Shown piece by piece: positions 25,501-40,500 of a DNA stretch of 64,000 nucleotides. This DNA comes from Bradyrhizobium sp. CCBAU 53338 (GTDB taxonomy: Bacteria > Pseudomonadota > Alphaproteobacteria > Rhizobiales > Xanthobacteraceae). Below the pieces are notes generated by a model. It did not search any database, was not told where the DNA came from, and saw only the letters and a program-made list of their open reading frames with translations. The stretch spans positions 2,728,001-2,792,000 of the forward strand of contig NZ_CP030048.1 in assembly GCF_015291665.1 (NCBI RefSeq), written 5' to 3'. Positions within the stretch are counted from its first letter, which is position 1, and each line of letters opens with the position of its first letter. A program made the translations under genes and the position numbers.

Positions 25501-28500
25501 GAGAAGATTCAGATCAGCAGCGATGGTGGCATCACGTGGAGCGATGCCGTCCAGACGTCGGGATCGACATGGAGCCTGACCGATCCGGTCGTGCACATCT
25601 CGAACTTTGCGTATCAAGCGCGCGTCGTCGATTCCGCCAACAACGCCGTCAACTCGGTGGTTCAGGCGATCACGATCGACACGGCTGCGCCGGTGGTCGG
25701 AATCACGAGTGGCAGCGGCCTGACCAATCATGCCAACCAGATCGTCGCAGGAACAGTGGATCTGGCTGATGCGGGCACCACCGTCATTGTGTTCGATAAT
25801 GGCAATTCCGTCGCCGGCGCCGTTGTCGGGGCGGATGGACACTGGAGCACGGTCGTTTCCCTGACCGAGGGGGACAATAGCCTGGTTGCCCAGGATTCCG
25901 ACGTTGCAGGCAATGTCGGTGTCAGCAACACCATTGTCATTTCGCTCGACACGACGGCACCGAGCGCGGTCGCGACTGTCACGGCGCTGAGCCCGGACAG
26001 TGGCAGCTCGTCGACCGACTTCAATACCAACGTTGCCTCACAAACGATCAGCGGGACCTACACCGGTGCGCTCGGCTCCGGCGAGGTGATCCAGGTCAGC
26101 GCCGATGGCGGCGCGACTTGGGTGGCGGCGACGGCATCGAGTGGCAATTGGTCGGCCTCCGGGGTCACGTTGTCCCCCGGCGCCGGCCTGCTGTCGGTTC
26201 GCACGATCGACCTGGCAGGCAACACCACGTCCGGCACGGGCCACGCCTACACGCTGGATCAGAACGCGCCGACCGCGGTTGCGACCGTCACCGCGCTAAG
26301 CTCCGACACCGGCTCATCGAGCAGTGATTTCGTCACCAGCAGCAGCTCGCAGACAGTAAGCGGAAGCTTTACAGGCACGCTGAGCTTCGGCGAGCAGATT
26401 CAGGTCAGCGCCGATGGCGGTGCCACCTGGGTGACTGCAAGCACGAGCGGCGCGAGCTGGTCGGCGTCCGGCGTGACGCTCTCGACGGGCACGGGCGCGC
26501 TGTCGGTGCGCACGATCGACTTGGCCGGCAACATCACGTCGGGAGCGGGTCATAGCTATACGCTGGATCAGACTGCTCCTTCGGGCGGTGCGCCGGATCT
26601 GATTGCGACGTCGGATTCAGGCGTTTCCAGTACCGACAATATCACCAACGTACTGGCGCCGACGTTCTCAGTCTCGCTCGGATCTGGCGTGGCAGTGGGT
26701 GATATCGTTGAGCTGCGGCTGAATGGAGCGTCGTTCTCTCATCCGCTGGTGCATGCGGTCAGCTTGGCCGACCTCTCTGCCCAGAGCATCAGTTTCTCGG
26801 TTAATCCTGGCGATCTTGGGATCGACGGCGCCAAGCAGATTTCGGCGCTGTTCACGGATGCTGCGGGCAACAGCACGACCAGTTCGGTGCTTGGCGTCAC
26901 GCTGGATACCTCGGCCCCTGTGGTGACAATCGGCAACGCGGGCGGCAACACGAACCAGGTCGCGCAGACCATTTCGGGGACTGTGGACCTCGCGGACGCA
27001 GGTGCGACCGTCAGCGTGCTGGATGGAGGTGCGCCGGTGGCTACCGCCACCGTTCAGGCCGACGGCAGCTGGAGTACGAGCGTTACGCTCCAGAGCGGCA
27101 ACAACGATCTGACAGCTCAGGTCACCGATACCGCGGGCAATCAAGGTGTCAGCAATGTCGTCACCTATACGCTGAACACGAACGCGCCCATTGGCGGCAC
27201 CCCGGACCTGATAGCCGCATCGGATTCCGGATCGTCCAGTACGGACAACATCACCAATGTAACGGCGCCTATTTTTACGGTTGCGCTAGGTACTAATGTA
27301 GTGGTCGGCGACACGGTCGAGCTGCTGCTTGGTGGCTCGTCTCTGGCAACTCCGGTGCTGCATACCGTCACCTCAGCCGATGTCACTGCGCACAGCGTCA
27401 GCCTGACGGTCACGGCGGGCGATCTCGGGGGCGACGGCAATAAGCAAATCTCGGCGCAGCTGAGCGATTCATTCGGAAACAGCTCTACCACAGCGGCGCT
27501 GATCGTCACCGTGGATACGACGGTGCCATCGGCGGTTGCGACGGTGACGGCGTTGGGCGCCGATAGCGGCAGTTCCTCGATCGATTTCGTCACCAACGTG
27601 GCGTCGCAGACGGTCAGCGGCACCTACACCGGTTCGCTGGGATCCGGCGAGACGATCCAGGTCAGTGCCGACGGCGGCACCACCTGGGTCACGGCGATCG
27701 CGAACACATCAAACAACACCTGGTCGGCAGCGGGAGTGACCCTGTCGGCGGCCGGCATAACGCTGTCGGTGCGGACCATTGATCCGGCCGGCAACGTCAC
27801 GGCGGGCACGAGCCATAGCTATACGCTCGACACCACGGCGCCGTCGGCGGTTGCGACAGTGACGGCCCTGAGCTCCGATAGCGGCAGTTCGTCGAGCGAC
27901 TTCGTCACCAACGTGGCGTCGCAGACGGTGAGTGGGACCTACATCGGTACGCTTGGCTCCGGCGAAACGATCCGGGTCAGCGCCGACGGCGGCGCCACCT
28001 GGGTTACAGCGGCCGCCAATACATCGAACCATACCTGGTCGGCATCGGGGGTAGCGCTATCGCCCAGCGGTACGACACTGTCAGTGCAGACGATCGATAC
28101 GGCCGGGAATGCGACGGCGGGGACAGGGCACAGCTACACGCTCGACACATCCGCACCCACCGCAGTCGCGACGGTGACGGCGCTGAACTCCGATAGCGGC
28201 AGCTCGTCGAGCGACTTCATCACCGGCGTGGCGTCGCAGACGGTGAGTGGCACCTACAGCGGTACGCTGGGGTCCGGCGAAACGATCCAGGTCAGCGCCG
28301 ATGGCGGTACCGCCTGGGTCACAGCGACAGAAAACATATCGACCAACACCTGGTCGGCGCCGGGCGTGACCCTGTTGGCGGCCGGCACCACGCTGTCGGT
28401 GCGGACCATCGATCTGGCCGGCAATGTCGCGGCGGGCACGAGCCACAGCTATACGCTCGACACGACGGCGCCGACGGCCGTTGCGACGGTGACGACGCTG

Positions 28501-31500
28501 AGTTCCGATAGCGGTAGTTCGTCGAGCGACTTCGTCACCAGCGTGGCGTCGCAGACGGTGAGCGGCACCTATAGCGGCACGCTGGGATCTGGCGAGACGG
28601 TCCAGATTAGCGCCGACGGTGGCGCCACTTGGGTCACGGCCACCGCGAACACGTCAAACAACACCTGGTCGGCGGCGGGGGTGACCCTGTTGGCAGCCGG
28701 CACTACGCTGTCGGTGAGAACCATTGATCTGGCAGGCAATTCCACGGCGGGCACGGGGCACAGCTATACGCTGGACACGACGGCGCCGGCGGCCGTTGCG
28801 ACGGTGACGGCGTTAAGCTCTGATACCGGTTCATCGAGCAGCGACTTCGTCACCAACGTGGCGTCACAAACGGTGAGCGGCACCTACAGCGGCACGCTGG
28901 GATCCGGCGAGACGATCCGGGTCAGTGCCGACGGCGGCACCACCTGGGTCACGGCGACCGTCAATACGTCGAACCACACCTGGTCGGCGTCGGCGGTGAC
29001 GCTGTCGCCCAGCGGCACGACACTGTCGGTGCAGACGATTGACACAGCCGGGAATGCGACGACGGGGACACCCCATAGCTATACACTGGATACGACGGCG
29101 CCGACGGCCGTTGCAACGGTGACGGCGCTGAGCTCCGATAGTGGCAGTTTGTCGAGTGACTTCATCACCAATGTGGCGTCGCAGACGGTGAGTGGTACCT
29201 ACATCGGTACGCTGGGAGCCGGCGAGACAATCCAGGTCAGCGCAGACGGCGGCACCACCTGGGTCACGGCGACGGTCAATACGTCGAACCATACCTGGTC
29301 GGCATCTGGCGTGACGCTGTCGCCCAGCGGCACGACACTGTCGGTGCAGACGATTGATGCGGCCGGGAATGCGACGGCGGGGGTAGGTCACAGCTACACG
29401 CTCGACTCAACCGCACCTACAGCAGTTGCAACGGTAACCGCGCTCAGTTCCGATACTGGCTCATCGAACAGCGACTTCATCACCGATGTGGCATCGCAGA
29501 CGGTGAGCGGGACCTACACCGGTACACTGGGATCCGGCGAGACGATCCAGGTCAGCGCGGACGGCGGCGCCACCTGGGTCGCCGCGATAGCAAATACATC
29601 GAACCATACCTGGTCGGCGTCGGGCGTGACGCTGTCGGCCAGTGGCACGACGCTGTCGGTGCAGACGATCGACACGGCGGGGAATGTGACGGCTGGGACC
29701 GGCCACAGCTATACACTGGACACGACGGCGCCGACGGCAGTTGCGACTGTGACGGCGTTGAGCTCCGATAGCGGCAGCTCGTCGAGCGATTTCATCACCA
29801 GCGCGGCGTCGCAGACCGTCAGCGGGACCTATAGCGGCACATTCGGAACCGGCGAGACGATCCAGGTCAGCGCCGATGGCGGCACCACCTGGGTCGCCGC
29901 AACGGTCAATACGTCGAACCACACGTGGTCTGCATCTGGCGTGACGCTGTCGCCCAGCGGCACGACACTGTCGGTGCAGACGATCGATACGGCCGGGAAT
30001 GCGACGGCGGGGACAGGCCACAGCTACACGCTCGACACATCCGCACCGACGGCGGTTGCGACGGTGACGGCCCTGAGCTCCGATACCGGTACATCGAACA
30101 GCGACTTCGTCACCAGCGTGGCGTCGCAGACGGTCAGTGGGACCTATACCGGTACGCTGGGATCCGGCGAGACGATCCGCGTCAGCGCAGACGGCGGCAC
30201 CACCTGGGTCACGGCGACGGCAAATGCGTCGAACCATACGTGGTCGGCATCAGGCGTGACGCTGTTGGCTAGCGGCACTTCATTATCGGTGCAGACGATT
30301 GACCCGGCAGGGAATGTGACGTCGGGGACACCCCATAGCTATACACTGGACACGACGGCGCCGACGGCTGCTGCGACGGTGACGGCCCTGAGCTCCGATA
30401 GCGGCAATTCGTCGAGCGACTTCATCACCAATGTGGCGTTGCAGACGGTGAGTGGCACCTATACCGGTACGCTGGGAACCGGCGAGACAATCCAGGTCAG
30501 CGCGGACGGCGGCACCACCTGGGTCACGGCGATCGCAAATACATCGAACCATACCTGGTCGGCGTCGGGCGTGACGCTGTCGGCCAGCGGCACGACACTG
30601 TCGGTGCAGACGATCGATACGGCCGGGAATGCGACGGCGGGGACAGGGCACAGCTATACACTGGACACGACGGCGCCGACGGCAGTTGCGGCGGTGACGG
30701 CGCTGAGCTCCGACAGTGGCAGTTCGTCGAGCGACTTCATCACCAGCGTGGCGTCGCAGACTGTGAGTGGCACCTACACCGGTACGCTGGGATCCGGTGA
30801 AGCGATCCAGGTCAGCGCCGATGGCGGCACAACCTGGGTGACGGCGACCGTCAATACATCGAACCATACCTGGTCGCTCTCGGGTGTGACGCTGTCGCCC
30901 GGCGGCACGACACTGTCGGTGCAGACGATTGATGCGGCCGGAAACATCACGGCGGGGACCGGCCACAGCTATTCGCTCGACACATCAGCACCCACGGCAG
31001 TTGCGACGGTAACGGCGCTGAGCGCCGATACCGGTACATCGAACAGCGACTTCGTCACCAGCGTGGCGTCACAGACGGTGAGTGGCGCTTACACCGGTAC
31101 GCTAGGGTCCGGCGAGACGATCCAGGTCAGCGCAGACGGCGGCACAACCTGGGTGACGGCGACTGCAAACACGTCGGCCAACACCTGGTCGGCAGCAGGG
31201 GTGACGCTGTTGGCGGGGGGCACCACGCTATCGGTGCGGACCATTGATCTGGCCGGCAACATCACGGCGGGTACGGGGCATAGCTATACGTTGGATAGTT
31301 CGGCGCCGCCTGAAGCCGTCGCAATTACCTCCATTACCGGAGCATCGTCGCCTGCGAGCACGTCGATTATCGTTGCCGGCACCAACGGTGCGCTCCGGCC
31401 CGGCGACAAGGTGCAGATCAGCAGCAGCGATAATGCGACGTGGACGGATGTGGTGGCCAGCGGGTTGAATCGGTGGAGTTTCGCCGACAACGTCGCCCGC

Positions 31501-34500
31501 AGTTCGAGCTTCACCTACTTCATTCGGGTCGTGGATTCGGCCGGCAACGCCGGCGCGACGGCGACCCAGTCGGTGGTGGTTGCTAACAACGGTGCAACCG
31601 TGGCCATGGCCGCGGCCGGAGGTGTCGCCGAGTTCACCGGGACCGGCGGAAATCTCCAGGTCGGGGCGGCTGGTGTGTCCGCCACCATCAACGCCATTTC
31701 GGTCGCGAGCGGCGGATCCGCCACGATCAACGGGAGCGGCAATGTCATAACGTCTGCTGGCGATGCCATTGATCTTTACGCAACGGGAGCACCTCAGGGA
31801 AGCCCGGAAAACCTGCTGGTCAATCCAACAGGAACGATCACGGGCGCTGCCTCGGGCATCTCTGTGGCCCAGAATGCAGCGGGTTCGATCATGGTCACGA
31901 CCTCCGGGCCGGTGACCGGCCTCGCGGGCCGAGGCATTCTGGCGCAGCAAACCGCAACGGGCACCGGCGCGATTACGATTAATGGATCGGGCACCGTAAT
32001 CGGCACAGGCGCAGCCTTCAGTGGCATCGCAGCGCAGAACCTGAACTCATCGAACAATGCCGACATAACGGTCAGCCAAACCGGAAATATCATTGGTGGA
32101 CACGACGGGATCCACGTCCAAACCAACGGCAACGGCAATATCAGCGTAACCACCGCGCCTAATCCGCTCGAGGCAACCGCGCAAATCGTCGGGTCCGCGC
32201 TCTACGGCATCGAGGCACAATCCAAGGGCACGGGCAATATCCTGATCACGACGGCTGCCGGCACGGTCATTACATCAGGCGGCGTCGGGATCAACGCGTA
32301 CAACGAAGCGACCTCTTTGCCCAAGGTCGGCAATGTGATCGCAAGCTCGATTTCAGTCAATGCGAGCGGCGTGATCAACTCAGGCGTAGCTCTGACCGGA
32401 CAAGGTGGCCGTGCAGCCGGTATCCTCGCCGGGTACAAAGGCGGCACGACCAATACGGTCAATGCCAGCGTGTACGGCAATGTCGTCGTCAACAACTCTG
32501 CGACCATCAACGCGGCGGGTGGTGACGGTATCCGCGCCTACAACTTCGGCCCAGGCAACGTCTCCATCAGCAATTCCGGGATGATCACTGCCAAGGATGT
32601 CTATGGCATCGTCGGTTCGAGCAACGGCACGGGCAACGTCTCGGTCACGACGACCGCCAGTTCCAGTATCACCTCGGGGTCGCATGGCATCCTTGCGATC
32701 AACCAGGCCACTTCGATTTTGCAGACCTTGGGCTCGACGGTCACCGTGATAGCCGACGGTACCATCAACTCGGGTGTACACCTTTCAGCCGGAGGCGCCT
32801 CGCCAGCCGGCATTTCGGCCGGATATTACGGCAGCAACGGCACGTCAAATCCGAACATCAACGGCTCGGTGCTTGTCGATAACGCGGCCAATATCACGGC
32901 GAGAGCGGGATACGGCATCATTGCCTTCAATCTCGGCTACGGAAACATCGCCGTCATCAACAGGGCCGACACGTCCGTGAGCGGCGGGCAATTCGGCATC
33001 AACGTCGGTTCGTCCGTCAACGGCACCGCGTCGCCGTCCGATGTCTCGGTGACCATCGAAGCCAATTCGACGCCGACGATTGCTGCAGTGACCGCGAGCT
33101 CGCTCATGGGCCTCGCCGCAATCAACGCCAACAACTCGAGCGGCGGCAACATCACGATCGTGACCGGTGCCAATGATCAGTTTATCTCCGGTGGCTTCGG
33201 CATCAACGCCAATTCGTCGGCGGGCAGCGTCGCAGTCGGAAAGCAGATATCAGTCACGACATCGACGGGGTTGATCGACTCCGGTTACAATGTCTTTTCG
33301 GGCGGTGGTACGCCTGCGGCCATTTCGGCCGGCTACGGTGTCCTCTCGCCGGCCAGCATTCACGGTAACGTCGTTCTGGACAATTCGGCGACTGTCACCG
33401 CGGCTTCGGGTTCCGGAATCAATCTCTACAACAACGGCAACGGCAGTATCAGCGCAACGCTGCGGCCGACGTCGTCGATCAACGCAGCGCAGGGAGCTGG
33501 CGTTACAGCATTCTCGGCCGCCGGCGGCAACATCGGGATCGACAACCAGGGCGCCATCACCGCGGCGGCCATCGGCATTTCCGTCAACAACGGATCCAGC
33601 GCTTCGGTCAACGGGTTGATCTCGATCTCCAATTCCGGAACGGTCTATGCGCCCGGCGTACCGTACATGCCCGTCGTGACAATCGGCAATGCGAACAGCA
33701 CTCAGACCGCAACGGTTTCCAACAGCGCTACCAAGTCCATCGCCTCAACTCTCTTTGCCCGCACGACCGGCAACGTCGCCATTTCGTTCTTCACCGGCAA
33801 TGGGTCGGTCACCAACAATGGCACGATCACCGGCAACGTCAATTTCAGCGGGAGTGCCAGCGGCAGCTTCAGCAACGCGTCCGGGGCAACCTGGAATATC
33901 AACGGCTGGAATTCCTTTGGCAGCGGTACAAGCACGATCGGCAATTCCGGTCTTATCAGCTTGTCTGGCCTTGCCGCCTTGTCCGGCCCAAGCGCGATCA
34001 CCCTGACGAATACGGGCAGCATATCTGTCAGTTCCAATGCCTCGGCGCAGATCTTTGCGAACGTCAGCGGGGCAGGCGCGATCGCCTTGGGAGATCATGC
34101 GGCTCTCGAGCTTGGATCCTTTGTTGCGGCCTCACAGGCGATCAATTTGGCCGGCAGGGACCTTCTGACATTCGATAACCCGGCCTCGGTGGGTACCAAT
34201 CTGCCGCTCACCTTTAGTACCAGCGGCAACGGCAACATTGGCACCGTCATAACCCTGCAAGGCAGTGGCATCACGGCTGCGAATGTAAGTGGCTCCACGC
34301 TGACCGTGAGCGGCGCTCAGAACCAAACGTTCCAGGTGTCCGGCACCGGGCTATCCGGCAACACGTTTGACGTTCTCTCGTCGAACCGCATCGTGCTGGT
34401 GCCAAGCAGCGCGCAGACCGTCTCAGGTATCTTTACATCGCAGCCGGCAGTAGCGCCCGCAAACTTCTACATCCTCGACAATTACCACATCAACAGCAGC

Positions 34501-37500
34501 ACGGGCGCTGGATTCAACCTGTCGACGTCTGACACTGCGAATACGTATACGATCGTCGCCAACGCCAGTTCCGACATTGTGATCAACGGTGCGTTCCCCG
34601 GTCTCCGGGTCGCGACGCAGGGCGCCAGCGGCGCGATCATCAATGCTGCGAATATAGCCGGCCCGATCGCTGGCACTGGCCCCATCACCGGTGTCGTCGT
34701 GGATACCACGCAGAATGCAAACACCGGCAACGGCTCCGCCGACATCGTCAATTACGCAAATGTCAGCGGCACCACCAACGGCATCACCGCCAATACGGTC
34801 AACGGCAATATCAGTATTGTCAACATGGCCACCACGGTGGCCGGAACTAGCTCGTACGGAATATTGGGCGTGTCCAGCGGCACGGGCAACGTCACCATCA
34901 CCTCGTCGGGCGGCACGATCACCGGCGGCTTTAACGGCATCCGCGCCGCAGCTCTGCAGGAGTTCACTCCCGGGACGGGCAACGTCATCATCTACAACTC
35001 GTCCAGCATCACGAGTGGCGCGAACTCAAACAATGCAGGCAGCGGCGCGGCCGGTCTTCGCGCGCGCATTCTCAATAACAACAACACGGTGCCGAACGCC
35101 GCGATCGCAGGCGACGTCACGATCGAGAATCGCGCCAGCATCACGGCGCTGGCCGGCGCGGGCATTTTTGCCGACAACTACGGTTCGGGAAATACGTCAG
35201 TTACGTTTGCGGGCGGCCAGAACACGATCACGGCGGTCAATGGCGGAGCGACGGGCGTCGGTAGTGGCCTTACTCAGTACGGCATCTTCGCCTTCACCTA
35301 TGGTATTGGAAGCTCGCTGGTGAATTCCGGCTATGGCACCACCATTACATCGGGCAGCACTGGCATCAATGCCGGCAACCAGGCCACAACGATTGCTTCG
35401 GGCAGCGGCAGCACCGTCTCGGTCTACAGCCAAGGATTCATTTCATCCGGAACGAACGTCAACAACGGCGGCAGCGCGCAATCCGCGATCCAGGCAGGCT
35501 ATAATCCCGGCGGCAGCGGCGCCTTCAGTTCTGCGGTGTATGGCGACGTGATCGTCAATGTCGCGAGTGACGGCAATCCCTTCGGCAACCCCAATCCGAC
35601 TCTGCTCGCTGCGGCCGGGCCCGGCATCCTTGCGTACGACTACGGCGTCGGCAACATCACGGTCAGCGTCGGCTCGGGTGTGTCGATCAATGCACTGAAC
35701 GCTGCATCGTCGTCATCGGGTGGTAATGCTCCCTATGGCATCAGCGCCACCAATCGCGGGCCGGGCAGTATTTCCGTCCTGACGTTGAACGGGTCCTCCA
35801 TCAATTCCGGCAGCACCGGCATCAACGCCGTCAACGACGCAAATCCGACGGTGAGCACGCCGGATCTGGTCAATCTCTTCGCCGCCAATGCCGCTACCGG
35901 CAATCCTGCGGTCGTCGCGGTGACGGCGGCCGGCACGATCACTGCAGGCGGACAGCAAACAAACAGCGGCGGTACACCGTCCGGCATCGCCGCCGGCTTC
36001 TTTGGTGGAGGAGGGCACTCCAACCAGTATGTCAGCGGCAACGTCTTCATCAACAACGCCGCGGTGGTCAACGCTGCTGGCTTTGGTCTCCAGGGGTACA
36101 ATTTCGGCTACGGCAGCATCACGATCAACGTCGCCTCGGGCGCCAACATCACGGCGGGCTCTAACGGCATCTACGCTCACGCCGACGGCGGCTTCACCGA
36201 TCCGGTCACCGCCAGCGCGCTCACGCGTGATATCTCGATCAACGTATCGGCAAACACGACGATCACCGCCGGCTCTGCGGCTTTCAACAAGGCCTACGGC
36301 ATTCTCGCCTTCAGCGTCAACGCGAGCAGCATCTCGATCGTGACTTCGGCGGGGGACACGATCGATTCGCAACAGGGCGGCTCCGGCATCAACGCCGTCA
36401 ACGAGGCCACCAGCATTGCCCAGTCGTTCAACAGTTCGGTGGTCGTGACAAACGCGGCGACAATCCACTCCGGCATCGGCCTCACCGGATTCAACGGCCA
36501 GCCGGCCGGTATCATCGCGGGCTATATCGGCCAAACGACGGACCCGAGCCTGAACAATCCGCCGAACCCTGCGAACTACAACGTCTATGGCGAGGTCGAC
36601 GTCAACAACTTCGGCAATATCACGTCGAATGCAGGCGACGGCATCAGGGCTTACAATTATGGCGTCGGCGACGTCTATGTGAACAATTTTGCCGGAACCA
36701 TCGTCGCCATGGGCGGCGCCAGCCCGCCGAACGGAACGGGTGTCGGCATTCTCGCGCAGAATTTCGGACCGGGCAGCATTCATCTGACGACCTCGGCCAC
36801 GACCTCGATTACGTCAGGCAGTTCCGGCATCGCTGCGGTCAACAAGGCGACCACTGCGGACCCGCTCCATCCCACCGTGGTCGTCCCCGCGACATCCGAG
36901 ATCGCCGTTTATGCCTCCGGAATCATCAAATCCGGCACGACGCTGACGGGGTCCGGCGACGTGCCTGCGGGCATCTTGGCCGGCTACAACCCGAACAATT
37001 TGAACAACCCCCAGGTGGGCGTCGGCGTCCACGGCAACGTTTTCGTCGACAGCCATGCCACGATCCAGGCACCGTTCGGCACGGATGGTATTCGCGGGGT
37101 CAACTACGGCGGTCCGGATAGCAGCGGCGCTGGCGGCGATATCAATATTTTCATCGAAACCGACTCGACTGTGACGGGCGGGCGCTATGGCGTCGCCGCC
37201 CTGAGTTACGGCGTTGCCGTCGACCCACTGAGCCCTGACCCACAGAACCCGAACTATGTTCCCAATGGCGGAGACGTCAGTGTCACGAACAACGGCGCGG
37301 TGTTTGGTGGCGGGCTCGCGGCGATCAACGCGACGACCAACGGCGCCGGCGTGGCGACAATCGACAACACCGGTTTCGTCAGTGGTGTGGTGATAGGTTA
37401 CAATGCGACTTTCACCAATGAGGCCAGCGGGCGCTGGCTCTTTGACGGCACCAGCAGCTTCACCGGCGCAAGCAGCTTCACTAACGCCGGAACCATCGAG

Positions 37501-40500
37501 ACCAGCGGTACGTCCGCGATCAGCGGCCTCGATAGTTTCACCAACACCGGGATGATCACCGTCGATTTGGGCACCTTGACGATCGGCGCGCCCATGACCG
37601 GCGGCGGCACCGCCCGGCTCTACAATGGAACACTGGTTCTCACGGGCGTGTCCGACGTCAATGTCCAGTTTGCCGACATCAATCCCGTAAGCGGTGGCGA
37701 ACTGGTGCTCTTGGATCCCATTCACTTCACCGGTACCGTTACAGGCTTCGACTTTGCCGACGCGATCGATCTTGCCAACGTTGCGCCTGGCAGCGTCAGC
37801 GTTACGAATGACGGCGGCTTCCTGCGCGTCAATTTCGCCGGCGGCGCGATCCAGCTGCTCGGCAATTACGCGGCCAACGGCTTCTCGATCAACTCCGATC
37901 TCAGTGGCGGCACGCTCGTCCGCTGGGAAGGGACCACCCACGGACCAGTGATCGACGCCTCGCATTTCACGCTTCAAAACAACGCGGACGGTACGACCAC
38001 GATCTTCGGCCTTAATGTGAGCGATACCGATCCGGTCGGATCGCTGAACATGGCGATGGCCACGATAACCTCCTCGGGGGTGGATACGGTCTCGCCAAGC
38101 AGCGGCTCGGGAACCCTCTCCGACCTCACCACCACGCTCAACAACGGCGTGATCTACAATCCGACTGCGGCACCGGCGCAGAAGGAAATGATCACGATGA
38201 CGATCACCGACAGTGACGGTGGGTCTGACGCGGTGCATTTTATCTTCACGCCCGGTTCGAACAACGGCGGCAACGGTGTTACCCTGCAGGGGACCTCCGG
38301 CGAGGACGTGATTTTCGCGACCGGCGGCCCTGATACGCTGACCGGCGGTGCGGGCGCCGATCTGTTTGTCATCACGCCTAACGGTTCAAGCACGGCGCAG
38401 GACACGATCACCGACTTTGTCGAGGGCTTCGACAAGATCGATCTCAGGCAGATGCCAGGGATTTTCTTCCTGGCTGACATCCAGTCACGCGCCACGCAGC
38501 AGGGCAACGATGCCCTCATCGACTTCGGCGCTACCGGCGGAGTGATACTGAAGAACGTCCTGGCGACGAGCCTTCTGGCCGGCGACTTCATCTTCAACAA
38601 CGGCGTCACCGGGACCACCGGCAACGACACGCTGGTCGGCACCGGCCAGGTCGACGGGCTGTTCGGGCTCGATGGCAACGACCGCCTGCAGGGCCTTGCC
38701 GGCAACGATTGGCTGGATGGCGGTCAGGGCTTTGACCGCGCGATCTATACGGATGCGACCGGGCCCGTGACGATCAATCTGGCCGCGGGCACGGTGAGCG
38801 GTGCCGGGGTCGGCACCGACACGCTGGTCAACATCGAGGGCGCGGTCGGCAGCAATTTTGCCGACACGTATAACTCGGCGGGATTTACCGGCGACAGCGC
38901 GATACCGGGCACGCCGGTCGGCTTCAACGAATTCGAGGGCAAGGGTGGCGACGACACCATCATCAGCAATCTCAACAGCCAGGGCGCCGAGCTGACACGG
39001 GTGTCCTATGTCAGTGCGACCGGGGCGGTGACGGTCGATCTTATGGCGGGATACGCCCAAGGGGATGCGTCCGTCGGTCACGACACGCTCGTCGGCTCGG
39101 GCTTCAGTGGCGTCTACGGATCGGCGTTCGACGACACCATCAGCGGCAGCAATAATCCAAACTTCACGGCGGAAGTTTTCGCCGGCTTTGCCGGCAACGA
39201 TCTGATCGACGGTCGCGGCGGCTTTGACCGCGCCGACTACAACGTCGATTCGACGACCACGTCGGGCATCAACGTCAACCTTGCGGCGGGCATCGTGACG
39301 GGTGACGCAACGGTCGGAACCGATACGCTGCGTTCGGTCGAGGCGGTCCGCGGTACCAACTTTGCCGATACCTACGACGCGACGGGTTTCAGCAATAACA
39401 GCACGAATGCAGGCTCGCTCGGTACGTTCAACGAGTTTACCGGCAACGGTGGTGACGACACGATCATCGGCAACGGCAACACGCGACTCGGCTTCAACAA
39501 CGCCACGGCGGGCGTGAATGTCGATTTTGTGACCGGTATTGCCACCGGAGATGCATCTGTCGGCACCGATCACTTCAGCGGAGTGAATGCGGTGCAGGCG
39601 TCGGTGTTCGATGACACCCTGCTCGGAGGTGCGACCAACGACACCTTTACCGGACTTGCCGGCAACGACTACATCGACGGTCGCGGTGGCTTTGACATCT
39701 CATCCTACAACAACATCTTCTTCACCACCGGCGGCGTGACGGTGAACATGGCGGCGGGCATCGCGGCCGGAGACGCCTCGATCGGCAGCGACACGCTGCA
39801 CTCGATCGAGGGCATCCAGGGCACGATGTTCGCCGACACCTACGACGCGACCGGCTTTGGCCAGGCGGGCGCTGCCAATGTTGGCAGTCTCGGCACCTTC
39901 AACCAGTTCGAAGGCCTTGGCGGCGACGACACGATCACCGGCAACGGCAACACCAAGGTCATCTATGGCAATTCGACCGATGGCGTGACGATCACGATCG
40001 GCGTCGGCGGCGCCGGCACGGCACAGGGCACGGCGAGTGGCGATCTGGCCACCGTCGGCCACGACGTCTTCACCGGTGGCGTCAACGCCGCGCTCGGCAG
40101 CAACTTCGCCGACGTCTACGACGCACACGCCTTCGACGGCGGCTTCAACGCGTTTCAGGGCAATGCCGGGGATGACACCATCACAGGCAATGGCGCGACC
40201 CAGATACAGTACGGCAATGCGACCACCTCAGGTGTGACGATCACGATCGGCGCAGGCGGGGTCGGCACGGCTGCAGGCGATACCTCGGTCGGCACGGACC
40301 ACTTCACTGGAGTTAACAGTGCGATCGGTAGCAGCTTTGCCGACAGCTACAACGCGTCCGGGTTCAGCGGCTTCAACTCGTTCCAGGGCCAGGGCGGCAA
40401 CGATACCATCACCGGCAATGGCGCGACCCAGATCCAGTTCAGCAACGCCACCGCCGGCGTCGCAGTGGACCTTGCTGCCGGCACTGCGGACGGCGATGGC

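Noticed and set aside
27526..31305. CRISPR-like regular repetition
   Set aside because: The period is 315 bp, in frame and fully coding, with no short repeat-spacer structure and no cas genes.
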